The notes under the pieces: generated by a model
The model's input: only the letters and a program-made list of their open reading frames with translations
Told to the model about the DNA's origin: nothing
The model's database searches: none
In this document: positions 27,728 to 36,466 of the stretch, piece after piece
How positions within the stretch are numbered: the stretch's first letter is position 1
How the letters are laid out: every line of letters starts with the position of its first letter
Made by a program: the position numbers and the translations under genes
Assembly: GCF_028553725.1 (NCBI RefSeq)
Contig: NZ_CP067124.1
Coordinates: 2,924,001 to 2,988,000, forward strand
From: Paracoccus alcaliphilus
Lineage (GTDB): Bacteria; Pseudomonadota; Alphaproteobacteria; Rhodobacterales; Rhodobacteraceae
DNA length: 64,000 nucleotides
Direction: 5' to 3'

Positions 27728-28621
27728 ATGTCCTATCTGGAAAGCCTGCGCGTGTTCGTCCGCGTCGTCGAACTGGGCTCTATCACGGCCGGGGGCCGGG
27801 ATTTGCGGCTGTCCCCCGCCGTTGCCTCGAACCGCGTCAAGGATCTGGAGCAGCGTTTCGGCGTCCGTCTGCTGAACCGCACCACCCGGAAACTGACCCC
27901 GACCGAGATCGGCCGCAGCTTCTATGACCATGCCCGCCGCGTCATCGACACGTTGGACGAGGCCGAGGCGATGGTCAGCAGTTTCTCGGGCAAGCCGCAG
28001 GGGGTGATTCGGCTGACCGCGCCGCTGGGGCTGGGCAGGCGACTGATCGCGCCGCTGATCCCGCCCTTCTGCGAGGAAAACCCCGGCATCGACATCCGGC
28101 TGCGGTTGTCGGATCGCAGCATCAACATCGTCGAGGACGCCATCGACCTGGCCTTCTTTCTGGGTCAGCCCGCCGATTCCGCACTGAAATGGCGCAAGAT
28201 CGCGGATTGCCCGCGGCTGCTGGTCGCCTCGCCCGATTATCTGGAACGGCACGGCACGCCGTCAGGCCCCGGCGATCTGGCCGATCACAACTGCCTGCTG
28301 CTGCGCTATCCGCGCAGCCCGGAATATTTCTGGGTGCTGCAAACCCCCGACGGGCCGCAGAAGATGATGGTCAAGGGCCGCTATGACACCGATGACGGCG
28401 ATGTGCTGCGGCAATGGGCACTGAACGGTCACGGCATCGCCAACCGCCCGCTGTATGAAGTGGACGAGGATATTCGCGAGGGCCGTCTGGTTCAGGTCCT
28501 GCCGCAGACTCCGCCCGAGGTCGCGCAATTCGGCTGCCTGACGCCGCATCGCCGCTTGCAGGATCCCAAGGTGCGCATGTTCGCCGATATGGCGGTGCGG
28601 GAACTCAAGCGGTTCTTCTGA
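27728..28621 (+). CDS. LysR-type transcriptional regulator
   Basis: The 297-aa protein has an N-terminal winged helix-turn-helix (LRVFVRVVELGSITAGGRDL, then SNRVKDLEQRFGVRLLNRTTRKL) and a C-terminal effector-binding domain (GVIRLTAPLGLGRRLIAPL). This is the CrgA/AaeR-like branch of the family. It lies divergent to xdhA, and LysR genes commonly regulate the divergent operon, so control of purine oxidation by a purine or urate ligand is a fair inference. The effector is not known. Confidence 0.9.
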   Translation: MSYLESLRVFVRVVELGSITAGGRDLRLSPAVASNRVKDLEQRFGVRLLNRTTRKLTPTEIGRSFYDHARRVIDTLDEAEAMVSSFSGKPQGVIRLTAPLGLGRRLIAPLIPPFCEENPGIDIRLRLSDRSINIVEDAIDLAFFLGQPADSALKWRKIADCPRLLVASPDYLERHGTPSGPGDLADHNCLLLRYPRSPEYFWVLQTPDGPQKMMVKGRYDTDDGDVLRQWALNGHGIANRPLYEVDEDIREGRLVQVLPQTPPEVAQFGCLTPHRRLQDPKVRMFADMAVRELKRFF

Positions 28622-28642
28622 AGGGGGGCCATTAACCGGGCG

Positions 28643-29911
28643 CTATTTGTCCTGCTTCTCGTCTTTCAGCGTCTCTTTCTGGGTGATCAGCCGGGCCGAG
28701 TTCTGCCCCGACAGGAACACCCACAACCAGCTGAGCGAGACGAACAGTCGCGACCGCGCACCGATCAGGAAATAGATATGGGCGATGCCCCAGACCCACC
28801 ACGCCAGCCAGCCGCGCATCCTGAAGCGGCCATATTCGATCACCGCCGCATTGCGCCCGATCGTCGCCAGATTGCCCATATGGCGGTAACGGAACGGCGC
28901 GGGCGCGGGCTTGCCCCGCAGCCGCGACAGGATCGTGCGCGCGGCATGGTTGCCCTGCTGCTTGGCGGCGGGCGCGACGCCCGGCACGTCCTTGCCGCCA
29001 GACATGACATGCGCCGTATCGCCCAGCACGAAGATCGCCGGATCGTCCGGCAGGGTCAGATGATCGCTGACGATCACCCGGCCCGCGCGGTCGGCCTCGG
29101 CCCCCAGCCAGTCCTTGGCGCGTGATGCCTGCACCCCGGCGGCCCAGATGGTGGTGCGGGCGGGGATCAGCGCGCCATCGACGACGATGCCGGTCGAATC
29201 GCATTCGGTGACCGGATGGCCGGTCATCACCTGAACCCCGCGCCGGGTCAACGCGCCTGCCGCATATTGTGACAGACTCTCGCTGAAGGCGGGCAGGATG
29301 CGCGGCCCGGCCTCGATCAGCAGCACGCGGGCCTTGCGGGTATCGGTGCGGCGGAATTCGCGCGGCAGGATGCGATGGGCCAGTTCGGCGATGATGCCGA
29401 CCAGCTCGACCCCGGTCGGCCCGGCCCCGATCACGGCGAAGGTCAGCAGCGCCTGCCGTTCGGCCATGTCCTCGGTCAGTTCGGCCCGCTCGAAGGCCAG
29501 CAGCATGCGGCGGCGGATGGTGGTCGCATCCTCCAGCGTCTTCAGCCCCGGCGCGTCGGCCTCCCACGCGTCCTTGCCGAAATAGGCGTGCCGCGCGCCG
29601 GTCGCGACCACCAGCGTATCATATGCGATCCGCTGGCCGGTGCGCAGGATCACCTCTCGCGCGCCGCGATCCACGCCTTCGACCGTGCCCAGCAACGTGG
29701 TCACGTCCCTGCGGTCGCGCAGCAGCGCCCGGATCGGCCAGGCAATGTCCGAGGTCGCCAGCAACGTCGTGGCGACCTGATACAGCAGAGGCTGGAAAAG
29801 GTGGTGGTTGCGCTGGTCGATCAGCGTGATGTCGCAATCCGCGCCCTTCAGGCCCAGAACGGTCTGCAAACCGGCAAAGCCTGCCCCAATGACGACGACC
29901 CGATGTTTCAT
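28643..29911 (-). CDS. ndh: Type II NADH:quinone oxidoreductase
   Basis: NDH-2 is a single-subunit, non-proton-pumping NADH dehydrogenase on the inner face of the membrane. The 422-aa flavoprotein has the FAD-binding VVVIGAGFAGLQTV, a second nucleotide fold VIGAGPTGVELVG, and FVLGDTAHV near the second FAD motif. The C-terminal region WLAWWVWGIAHIYFL is a membrane-associated helix typical of the family. Converges with the LysR gene. It may reoxidise NADH made by xanthine dehydrogenase, but that is inference from position. Confidence 0.9.
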   Translation of the reverse strand: MKHRVVVIGAGFAGLQTVLGLKGADCDITLIDQRNHHLFQPLLYQVATTLLATSDIAWPIRALLRDRRDVTTLLGTVEGVDRGAREVILRTGQRIAYDTLVVATGARHAYFGKDAWEADAPGLKTLEDATTIRRRMLLAFERAELTEDMAERQALLTFAVIGAGPTGVELVGIIAELAHRILPREFRRTDTRKARVLLIEAGPRILPAFSESLSQYAAGALTRRGVQVMTGHPVTECDSTGIVVDGALIPARTTIWAAGVQASRAKDWLGAEADRAGRVIVSDHLTLPDDPAIFVLGDTAHVMSGGKDVPGVAPAAKQQGNHAARTILSRLRGKPAPAPFRYRHMGNLATIGRNAAVIEYGRFRMRGWLAWWVWGIAHIYFLIGARSRLFVSLSWLWVFLSGQNSARLITQKETLKDEKQDK

Positions 29912-29989
29912 GGCCTATCCCGCATTCCTGTTCAGCACAGGAATAAAGCCAATTTCACCGCCCGAACACCCAACCTTAGGTCGTGGACC

Positions 29990-31252
29990 CTAGATCCCGG
30001 CCAGCGCGGTGCCGCCGATCTGACGGAACCAGCGGATCACCTGCCGGCGCTCATCGGGCTCCATAGAGGTGATATTGGCGGGCGGCATCGCATCGGTCAG
30101 CCCGGACTGGACATAGACCTCGCGCGCAAGCCGGGCGATATCGGCGCGGGTTTCCAGAAACACGCCCTTGGGCGCGTGATGGATGCCCTCGAACACCGGC
30201 TCTCTCGCGTGGCACATCGAGCAGCGGCCGACAATGATGTCAGCCACCTGATCGAAGCCCTCGGCATCGGCGAATTTCGTCTCGATGGGGGTCAGGGCGC
30301 GGGCCTCGGCCTCTTCATAGGTATCCTGATTGAGACCCATCGCGCTCAGCCACATGATCGCCACGAACAGGATCGTCGTCACCGCCCATGTCCACCACTG
30401 ATATCCGCCCCGCGCATGCAAAGTGTTGAAGAAATGCCGGATCGTCACGCCCATCAAAAAGATCAGCGCCGCGATCAGCCAGTTATACTGGCTGGCAAAG
30501 GCCAGCGGATAATGGTTCGACAGCATCAGGAAGATGACCGGCAGCGTCAGATAGTTGTTATGCGTCGAACGCAGCTTGGCGATCTTGCCGTATTTCGGAT
30601 CGGGCGCGCGCCCGGCCTTCAGATCGGCCACGACGATGCGCTGATTGGGCATGATGACCAGAAACACATTGGCGGTCATGATGGTGGCAGTGAAGGCCCC
30701 CAGATGCAGCAGTGCCGCGCGACCGGTAAAGACCTGATTGTAACCCCAGCCCATGATCACCAACGCCACGAACAGCAGCAGCATCAGGATGGTCGGCGTC
30801 TCGCCCAGCTTCGACTTGCACAAGGTGTCATAGATCAGCCAGCCCACCGCCAGCGACCCTGCGGAAATCGCGATCGCCTGCCATGTCGCCAGATCCATCT
30901 TGGCCGGATCGATCAGATAGAGATTCGCCCCGGCCCAATAAGTGACCATCAGCAGCGCCGCCCCCGACAGCCAGGTCGAATAGCTTTCCCATTTGAACCA
31001 TGTCAGATGCTCGGGCATCCGCTCGGGCGCGACCAGATATTTCTGGATGTGATAGAAGCCGCCACCATGAACCTGCCATTCCTCGCCATGCGCGCCCTTG
31101 GGCAGCCCCGGCGCCTTTTGCAGCCCCAGATCCAGCGCGATGAAATAGAACGAACTGCCGATCCAGGCGATGGCGGTGATGACATGGGTCCAGCGGATCG
31201 CAAAGGCAATCCATTCCCAGATGATGGTCAGGTCGGGGATCAGCGGAATCAT
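29990..31252 (-). CDS. puuD: Urate hydroxylase PuuD (membrane, cytochrome c type)
   Basis: PuuD oxidises urate to 5-hydroxyisourate at the membrane and passes electrons to its own c-type heme. The 420-aa protein has about eight membrane helices (opening IIWEWIAFAIRWTHVITAIAW) followed by a periplasmic cytochrome c domain with the heme motif CSMCH near residue 342. The length and the fusion of a urate-oxidase-like membrane domain with cytochrome c are diagnostic. It begins three bases after the uraH stop, so uraH-puuD form an operon for two successive urate steps. Confidence 0.93.
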   Translation of the reverse strand: MIPLIPDLTIIWEWIAFAIRWTHVITAIAWIGSSFYFIALDLGLQKAPGLPKGAHGEEWQVHGGGFYHIQKYLVAPERMPEHLTWFKWESYSTWLSGAALLMVTYWAGANLYLIDPAKMDLATWQAIAISAGSLAVGWLIYDTLCKSKLGETPTILMLLLFVALVIMGWGYNQVFTGRAALLHLGAFTATIMTANVFLVIMPNQRIVVADLKAGRAPDPKYGKIAKLRSTHNNYLTLPVIFLMLSNHYPLAFASQYNWLIAALIFLMGVTIRHFFNTLHARGGYQWWTWAVTTILFVAIMWLSAMGLNQDTYEEAEARALTPIETKFADAEGFDQVADIIVGRCSMCHAREPVFEGIHHAPKGVFLETRADIARLAREVYVQSGLTDAMPPANITSMEPDERRQVIRWFRQIGGTALAGI

Positions 31253-31255
31253 CGC

Positions 31256-31609
31256 TCAGCTCCCCCGATAGGTCGAAAAGCCGAAGGGCGAGACCAGCAG
31301 CGGCACATGGTAATGATCGTCCTGCGACATGCCGAAACGGATCGGGATCACATCCAGAAAGCGCGGGCTTTCCGGCGCGACGCCGCTGGCATCCATCCAC
31401 GCGCCGGCGTGGAATTCCAGCTCATAGGTGCCGGTCGCGAAATCCGCCTGCGCCAGTATCTGGCGATCGGTGCGGCCGTCGTGATTGGTGCGCATCCGCG
31501 CAAGCTCGGTCCTCTGCCCGTTCTGCAACCGGTAAAGCACGATTTCCATCCCCTCGGCCGGACGACCACGGGCGGTATCCAGAACATGGGTCGTCAGGTA
31601 ACCTGGCAT
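31256..31609 (-). CDS. uraH: 5-hydroxyisourate hydrolase
   Basis: UraH hydrolyses 5-hydroxyisourate to OHCU. The 117-aa transthyretin-like protein has the N-terminal LTTHVLDTARGRPA, the active-site Arg in TNHDGRTD, and the C-terminal family signature YHVPLLVSPFGFSTYRGS. ATG 31609 gives this compact length; the frame is open upstream without family sequence. Together with puuD (downstream) and the UraD domain of the fusion at 40239 it completes urate to allantoin. Confidence 0.95.
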   Translation of the reverse strand: MPGYLTTHVLDTARGRPAEGMEIVLYRLQNGQRTELARMRTNHDGRTDRQILAQADFATGTYELEFHAGAWMDASGVAPESPRFLDVIPIRFGMSQDDHYHVPLLVSPFGFSTYRGS

Positions 31610-31743
31610 CCTTCGTTCCCCCTCATTATCTCTCATCCATTGATAACCGAAGCGGCCCTGCCCGCACGAGACACGATGCCTGCAAGGCAGTCTATAGTTT
31701 TCATGTAAAATCCCGGCGCCATCGCAAGGATGCCCGAAAACGG

Positions 31744-31774
31744 CCCAGCCTTCCGCACCATGCGGAAGGCTGGG
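31744..31774. terminator. Perfect 14-bp hairpin between permease and uraH
   Basis: CCCAGCCTTCCGCA pairs perfectly with TGCGGAAGGCTGGG around a 3-base loop. It lies 60 bases beyond the permease stop on the minus strand. There is no strong T tract, so a transcript-end or processing role is inferred from structure only. Confidence 0.55.
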
Positions 31775-31784
31775 AGAAATCGGC

Positions 31785-31810
31785 AAGGACGGCCCGCAAG
31801 GGCCGTCCTT
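31785..31810. terminator. 11-bp GC-rich hairpin after permease gene
   Basis: AAGGACGGCCC pairs with GGGCCGTCCTT around GCAA. It is the first of two adjacent hairpins after the permease stop on the minus strand and probably separates the bhc-permease transcript from uraH-puuD. Confidence 0.6.
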
Positions 31811-31835
31811 TCATTGGGATCGGCAATCGGCGGGA

Positions 31836-33329
31836 TCAGTGATCGGCCAGCTTGCCCGCCGCGCGCAATTCCTCTTCATCCGCATGAGGGGCGCCGTTGT
31901 AATACCAGTTCAGCAACACCGCCGAGATCGCCGCCAGCAGGATGCCCGAATGGATCAGCGGATGGATCGCATGCGGCATCCATTGCTGAAAGTCCGGGGC
32001 GACCACCGGGATCATCGCCATGCCGATCGAAATCGCGATGATGAACAGGTTGTGCCGGTTGCTGCTGAAATCGACCCGGCCCAGAATCCGCACCCCGGTC
32101 GCCGCGACCATACCGAACATCACCAGCCCCGCGCCGCCCAGAACCGTGGTCGGCAGGCTTTCGACCAGCGCACCCATTTTCGGGATCAGCCCCAGCACGA
32201 TCATGATCAGCCCGCCCGCCACGCAGACAAAGCGCGACCGCACGCCGGTCACCCCGACCAACCCGACATTCTGCGAGAACGAGGTATAGGGGAAGGTGTT
32301 GAACAGCCCGCCCAGAAACGTCCCCAGACCATCGACCCTCAGGCCCGCCGCCAGTTGCTTCTGTCCGACGGGCTTCTCGCACATATCCGACAGGGCCAGA
32401 AACATGCCGGTCGATTCGATCATCACCACGATCATGACCAGAACCATGGTGATGATCATGATCGGATCAAAGATCGGCAGCCCGAAATGCAGGGGCGTGA
32501 TGACGGCGAACCAGCTTGCGGTGCCCAGATGCTCGAAATTCATCATCCCGAAGGCACCGGCGACGACGCCACCCACGGCAATGCCGATCAGCACCGCAAT
32601 ATTCGACAGGAACCCCTTGCCGAAGCGCGACACCAAAAGGATCGTGCCCAGCACCAGCACCGCGATCAGGATATTGCTGCCCGAGGCATAAAGCGGGTTC
32701 TGCACCGTCGGTGCCAGCGTCACCCCTTCGGGCACCCCGCCCGAGGCGACCACCCCGTCCAGCCAGACCTGATGCGCGGGATCGACCAGCGACGGCGCGG
32801 TGGGGCCGACCTGCAACCCGAAGATCCAGTTGATGCCGATGGGCATCAGGCTGATACCGATGGCAAGGATCACCGTGCCCGTCACCACCGGTGGAAAGAA
32901 CCGCAGCATCCGGCTGATCGCCGGTGCCAGCAGGATCGAGATCAGCCCCGCTGCCATGATCGCGCCGAACAGGGCGCGTGCGCCTTCGGTCCCCGGCATC
33001 TGCTGGGCAATCGCCACCATCGGGCCGACCGCGGCAAAGGTCACCCCCATCATCACCGGCAGCTTGATGCCGAAATATTGCGTCATCCCAAGGCTCTGGA
33101 TCAGCGTCGCGATACCGCAGACGAACAGGTCGGCCGAGATCAGGAACGCCACTTCCTCGGGCGAAAGCTGCAGGGCGCGGCCAACGATCAGCGGAACCGC
33201 GATGGCTCCGGCATACATGACCAATACATGCTGAAAGCCCAGTGTGATCAGTTTGGGCGTCGGGATGCGTTCATCCACTGGATGAACGCCCCCGGCATTG
33301 AAGGTTGGATTTGGTGTTGTATCAGACAT
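31836..33329 (-). CDS. NCS2 family xanthine/uric acid permease
   Basis: The 497-aa protein has 13-14 hydrophobic helices and the nucleobase-cation symporter-2 hallmarks: QHVLVMYAGAIAVPLIVG near the N-terminus, the GIKLPVMMGVTFAAVGP segment, and the motif NTFPYTSFSQNVGLVGVTGVRSRF. It is therefore a proton-coupled xanthine, urate or uracil transporter; the purine context favours xanthine or urate. A GGGGAGG site supports ATG 33329. Only 34 bases separate it from bhcD upstream on the same strand, so it may be the fifth gene of the bhc transcript. Confidence 0.9.
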   Translation of the reverse strand: MSDTTPNPTFNAGGVHPVDERIPTPKLITLGFQHVLVMYAGAIAVPLIVGRALQLSPEEVAFLISADLFVCGIATLIQSLGMTQYFGIKLPVMMGVTFAAVGPMVAIAQQMPGTEGARALFGAIMAAGLISILLAPAISRMLRFFPPVVTGTVILAIGISLMPIGINWIFGLQVGPTAPSLVDPAHQVWLDGVVASGGVPEGVTLAPTVQNPLYASGSNILIAVLVLGTILLVSRFGKGFLSNIAVLIGIAVGGVVAGAFGMMNFEHLGTASWFAVITPLHFGLPIFDPIMIITMVLVMIVVMIESTGMFLALSDMCEKPVGQKQLAAGLRVDGLGTFLGGLFNTFPYTSFSQNVGLVGVTGVRSRFVCVAGGLIMIVLGLIPKMGALVESLPTTVLGGAGLVMFGMVAATGVRILGRVDFSSNRHNLFIIAISIGMAMIPVVAPDFQQWMPHAIHPLIHSGILLAAISAVLLNWYYNGAPHADEEELRAAGKLADH

Positions 33330-33363
33330 CGCGGACCTCCCCTTCCACTTCGTCGGCTTTCAC

Positions 33364-34326
33364 TCAGATGGCGACCTCGATCGCCTTCCCCTGCTGTTTT
33401 GCCAGTTCCACGACGGCGGCGGCGACGGCGAGGTCCTGCAAGCCCACGCCGGTGCCGTCGAAGATGGTGACTTCGGCATCGCCGCGGCCTTCATGCTGAC
33501 CGTTTATCACCTGACCCAACGCGATCACGTCGCCTTCGGAAATCAGTTTCTGCGCTGCAGCGTGCTGGAATTCACCGATGCTGACGGATTGGGCAACCTC
33601 GTCGGTGAACAGGCGCGACCGGGCGACCAGCACCGGATCCAGTTCCTGCTTGCCCTTGGTGTCGGTGCCCATCGCGGCAATATGGGTCGGCCCCGTCACA
33701 TGAGCGTCCAGCAGCAGCGGCTCGAAGGCCGAGGTGATCGAGATGATCACATCGGCATCCGCGCCCAGCCGGTCCAGCTCGACCGCCTCGAAGGGCAGGC
33801 CCAGTTCCGCCGCGGTATCGGCCAGACGGGTCAGCATCTCGGGATGCGGGTTCCAGCCGATGACGCGGTCGAAGTCACCGAAGCGCACGGCGGCCTTCAT
33901 CTGGAAGGCCGATTGATGGCCCGCCCCGATCATGCCCAGCACCTTCGCGCCCTTGGGCGCCAGATATTTGCTGGACACGGCGCTGGCCGCAGCGGTGCGC
34001 AGGGCCGTCAGCAGGTTGCCCCCCACCGCCGCCGAGACACGCCCGGTATCGGGATCGAACAGGAACACCGTGGACTGGTGGTTGATGATGCCGTGCTTGG
34101 CGTTGTTCGGCCAATACCCCCCGGCCTTCAGGCCAAGGGTCATGCCCGCCCCATCGAAGCCGCCCTTGAAACCATAAAGCGCATCTTCATGCCCGATGGC
34201 TTCGCGCACGACGGGAAAGTTGCTGGCATCGCCGCGCGCCATGGCGGCAAACACCGCCTCGACCGCGTCAAACGCGGCCTCGGGGGTCATCAGTCCGGCG
34301 ATCTCGCCCTCAGGAACGATCCACAT
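33364..34326 (-). CDS. bhcD: Iminosuccinate reductase BhcD
   Basis: BhcD reduces iminosuccinate to aspartate with NADH, closing the beta-hydroxyaspartate cycle. The 320-aa protein belongs to the ornithine cyclodeaminase/mu-crystallin family: GFKGGFDGAGMTLGLKAGGYW, TALRTAAASAVSSKYLAP, and the Rossmann motif VLGMIGAGHQSAFQ. The specific call comes from its place as the last of four genes in the exact bhcA-B-C-D order. The ATG at 34326 overlaps the bhcC TGA by one base. Taken alone, sequence would only say OCD-family reductase. Confidence 0.88.
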   Translation of the reverse strand: MWIVPEGEIAGLMTPEAAFDAVEAVFAAMARGDASNFPVVREAIGHEDALYGFKGGFDGAGMTLGLKAGGYWPNNAKHGIINHQSTVFLFDPDTGRVSAAVGGNLLTALRTAAASAVSSKYLAPKGAKVLGMIGAGHQSAFQMKAAVRFGDFDRVIGWNPHPEMLTRLADTAAELGLPFEAVELDRLGADADVIISITSAFEPLLLDAHVTGPTHIAAMGTDTKGKQELDPVLVARSRLFTDEVAQSVSIGEFQHAAAQKLISEGDVIALGQVINGQHEGRGDAEVTIFDGTGVGLQDLAVAAAVVELAKQQGKAIEVAI

Positions 34327-35492
34327 CAGTAGGCCTTTCCGCGCGCAGACACCGGCCACAGGGTTTCGACCTTGCCGCCGCGCACGCCGACATACCAGTC
34401 ATGGACGTTGCAGGTCGGGTCGCAATGGCCGGTGACCAGCTTCAGCTTTTCATTAATCTTCAGCACGCCTTCGGGGTCATCGACCACGCCATGCTCGTCG
34501 CTGCACTTGATGTATTTCACATCGACGCGGCCATAGATGAAGGGCAGACCGCTATCGACCGACTGCGCCTTCAGCCCCGCATCGACCACCGCCAGATGCG
34601 GCTTGGCGTGGGACATCACCGAGGTCAGGATGAACAGTGCGTTTTCCCATTCACCCTGATCGATCCGCTTGCCGTCCTTGTCCAGAATACGGCCATAATC
34701 CGCATCCATGAAGGCATAGGAGCCGCATTGCAATTCGTTGTAAACGCCCGAATTGCTTTCGAAATAATAGCTGCCGGTGCCGCCGCCCGAGACGATCTCC
34801 GGCTCCAGCCCGATGGCTTTCAGCGCCTCGACCGCGTCACTCACCTGCGCGATGGCGGCGTCGAGTTTCGCCTTGCGATCCTCATAGCTGTCCATGTGCT
34901 GCATCGCGCCCTGATAGGCCTGGATGCCGGTGAATTTCAGCCCTGCCGCCGCGTCGATGGCCTTTGCGATCTCGACCACTTCCGGCGTGGTCTTGACGCC
35001 GCAGCGGCCCGCGCCGCAGTCGATTTCCACGAAACATTCGATGGTGGTGCCGTGCTTGACAGCCGCCGCCGACAGGTCGGCCACGTTGGCCACGTCATCG
35101 ACGCAGACGATCACCCGCCCGCCGCTGACCTTGGGCATCCGCGCCAGCCGGTCGATCTTGGCCGGGTCGCGGACCTGATTACTGACCAGAATGTCCTTGA
35201 TCCCGGCGCGGGCAAAGACCTCGGCCTCGCTGACCTTCTGGCAGCAGACGCCGATGGCGCCGCCCAGTTCCATCTGCAATTTCAGCACATCGACGGATTT
35301 GTGCATCTTGCCATGGGCGCGGTGGGCCATGTTATGGGCCTTGGCGTAATCGCCCATCTTCTTGATGTTCCGCTCCAACGCGTCCAGATCGAGGATCAGG
35401 CAAGGCGTCTGGATATCGGCCTCATCCATCCCCGGCAGGGCGGGAACGTCGAAACCCACTTCAAGATTGTCGAGATTCACAGGCGCATTCAT
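34326..35492 (-). CDS. bhcC: Beta-hydroxyaspartate aldolase BhcC
   Basis: BhcC condenses glycine with glyoxylate to (2R,3S)-beta-hydroxyaspartate. The 388-aa protein is a PLP enzyme of the alanine-racemase-fold D-threonine aldolase family: DIQTPCLILDLDALERNI at the N-terminus, the PLP lysine in RAHGKMHKS (Lys62), ECFVEIDCGAGRCGV, and metal ligands near the C-terminus in TGHCDPTCN. A GAGGAG site before ATG 35492 fixes the start. It is third in the bhcABCD operon, 11 bases after bhcB. Confidence 0.9.
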   Translation of the reverse strand: MNAPVNLDNLEVGFDVPALPGMDEADIQTPCLILDLDALERNIKKMGDYAKAHNMAHRAHGKMHKSVDVLKLQMELGGAIGVCCQKVSEAEVFARAGIKDILVSNQVRDPAKIDRLARMPKVSGGRVIVCVDDVANVADLSAAAVKHGTTIECFVEIDCGAGRCGVKTTPEVVEIAKAIDAAAGLKFTGIQAYQGAMQHMDSYEDRKAKLDAAIAQVSDAVEALKAIGLEPEIVSGGGTGSYYFESNSGVYNELQCGSYAFMDADYGRILDKDGKRIDQGEWENALFILTSVMSHAKPHLAVVDAGLKAQSVDSGLPFIYGRVDVKYIKCSDEHGVVDDPEGVLKINEKLKLVTGHCDPTCNVHDWYVGVRGGKVETLWPVSARGKAY

Positions 35493-35503
35493 CGCTTTTC
35501 TCC

Positions 35504-36466
35504 TCAGGTCCAGGGCAGCTTGTCGAGATCGACATTGCCGCCGGTGATGATGACGCCGACGCGCTTGCCGGCAAAAGTTTCGGGGTTCTTCAGGATCGTG
35601 GCCAAAGGCACCGCGCTGGAGGGTTCCAGCACCACCCGCAGATGTTTCCACGCCAGTTTCATCGCATCGACGATCTCCTGATCCGAAACCGTCAGGATGT
35701 CCGACACATGGTTTTTCACGAAATGCCAGGTCAGGTCCTTCAGCGGCACCAGCAGCCCGTCGGCGATGGTCTTGGGCGCATCATCGGCGATGATATGGCC
35801 CGCCTTGAAACTGCGATAGGCATCGTCGGCCTGTTCGGGTTCGGCCGCGATCACCTTCACCTCGGGCGCCAGCGTCGCCAGCGTCAGGCAGGTGCCCGAA
35901 ATCATGCCGCCGCCGCCGATGGGCGCCACCACGGCATCCAGCCCATCGGTCTGCTCCATGAACTCTTTGGCGCAGGTGCCCTGTCCCGCAATCACCCGCG
36001 GATCGTTATAGGGGTGGACGAAATCGCCACCCGTTTCGGCCTGCACCCTGGCGAAGGTCTCTTCGCGCGATGAGGTCGAGGGCTCGCATTCGGTGATCTG
36101 GCCGCCATAGCGGCGCACCGTGTCCTTCTTGGCCTGCGGCGCGGTGCGGGGCATGACCACGTTGCAGGGAATCCCCCGCAGCATGGCGGCATAGGACAGG
36201 CAGGACGCATGGTTGCCCGAGCTGTGCGTGGCAACCCCCTTGGCCGCCTGCGCGTCGTCCAGCCCGAACACCGCGTTGGTGGCGCCGCGCACCTTGAAGG
36301 CGCCCGGCTCCTGGAAATTCTCGCATTTGAAGAACAGCTGCGCGCCCGTCACCTCGTTCAGATAGTCCGAGACGCGGATCGGCGTGCGGCGGATATGCGG
36401 CTTGATCCGCTCATGCGCCGCCAGCATGTCCTCATAGGTCGGGATATACATCGGCTGATCCTTCAT
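35504..36466 (-). CDS. bhcB: Beta-hydroxyaspartate dehydratase BhcB
   Basis: BhcB removes water from beta-hydroxyaspartate to give iminosuccinate. The 320-aa PLP fold-type II enzyme looks like a serine/threonine dehydratase: FFKCENFQEPGAFKVRGA with PLP lysine Lys58, THSSGNHASCLSYAA, the phosphate-binding loop PIGGGGMISG, and IITGGNVDLDKLP near the end. The start at 36466 overlaps the bhcA stop; an internal ATG (MYIPTYEDM) five codons on is an alternative. Function is set by operon context and matches the Paracoccus order. Confidence 0.9.
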   Translation of the reverse strand: MKDQPMYIPTYEDMLAAHERIKPHIRRTPIRVSDYLNEVTGAQLFFKCENFQEPGAFKVRGATNAVFGLDDAQAAKGVATHSSGNHASCLSYAAMLRGIPCNVVMPRTAPQAKKDTVRRYGGQITECEPSTSSREETFARVQAETGGDFVHPYNDPRVIAGQGTCAKEFMEQTDGLDAVVAPIGGGGMISGTCLTLATLAPEVKVIAAEPEQADDAYRSFKAGHIIADDAPKTIADGLLVPLKDLTWHFVKNHVSDILTVSDQEIVDAMKLAWKHLRVVLEPSSAVPLATILKNPETFAGKRVGVIITGGNVDLDKLPWT

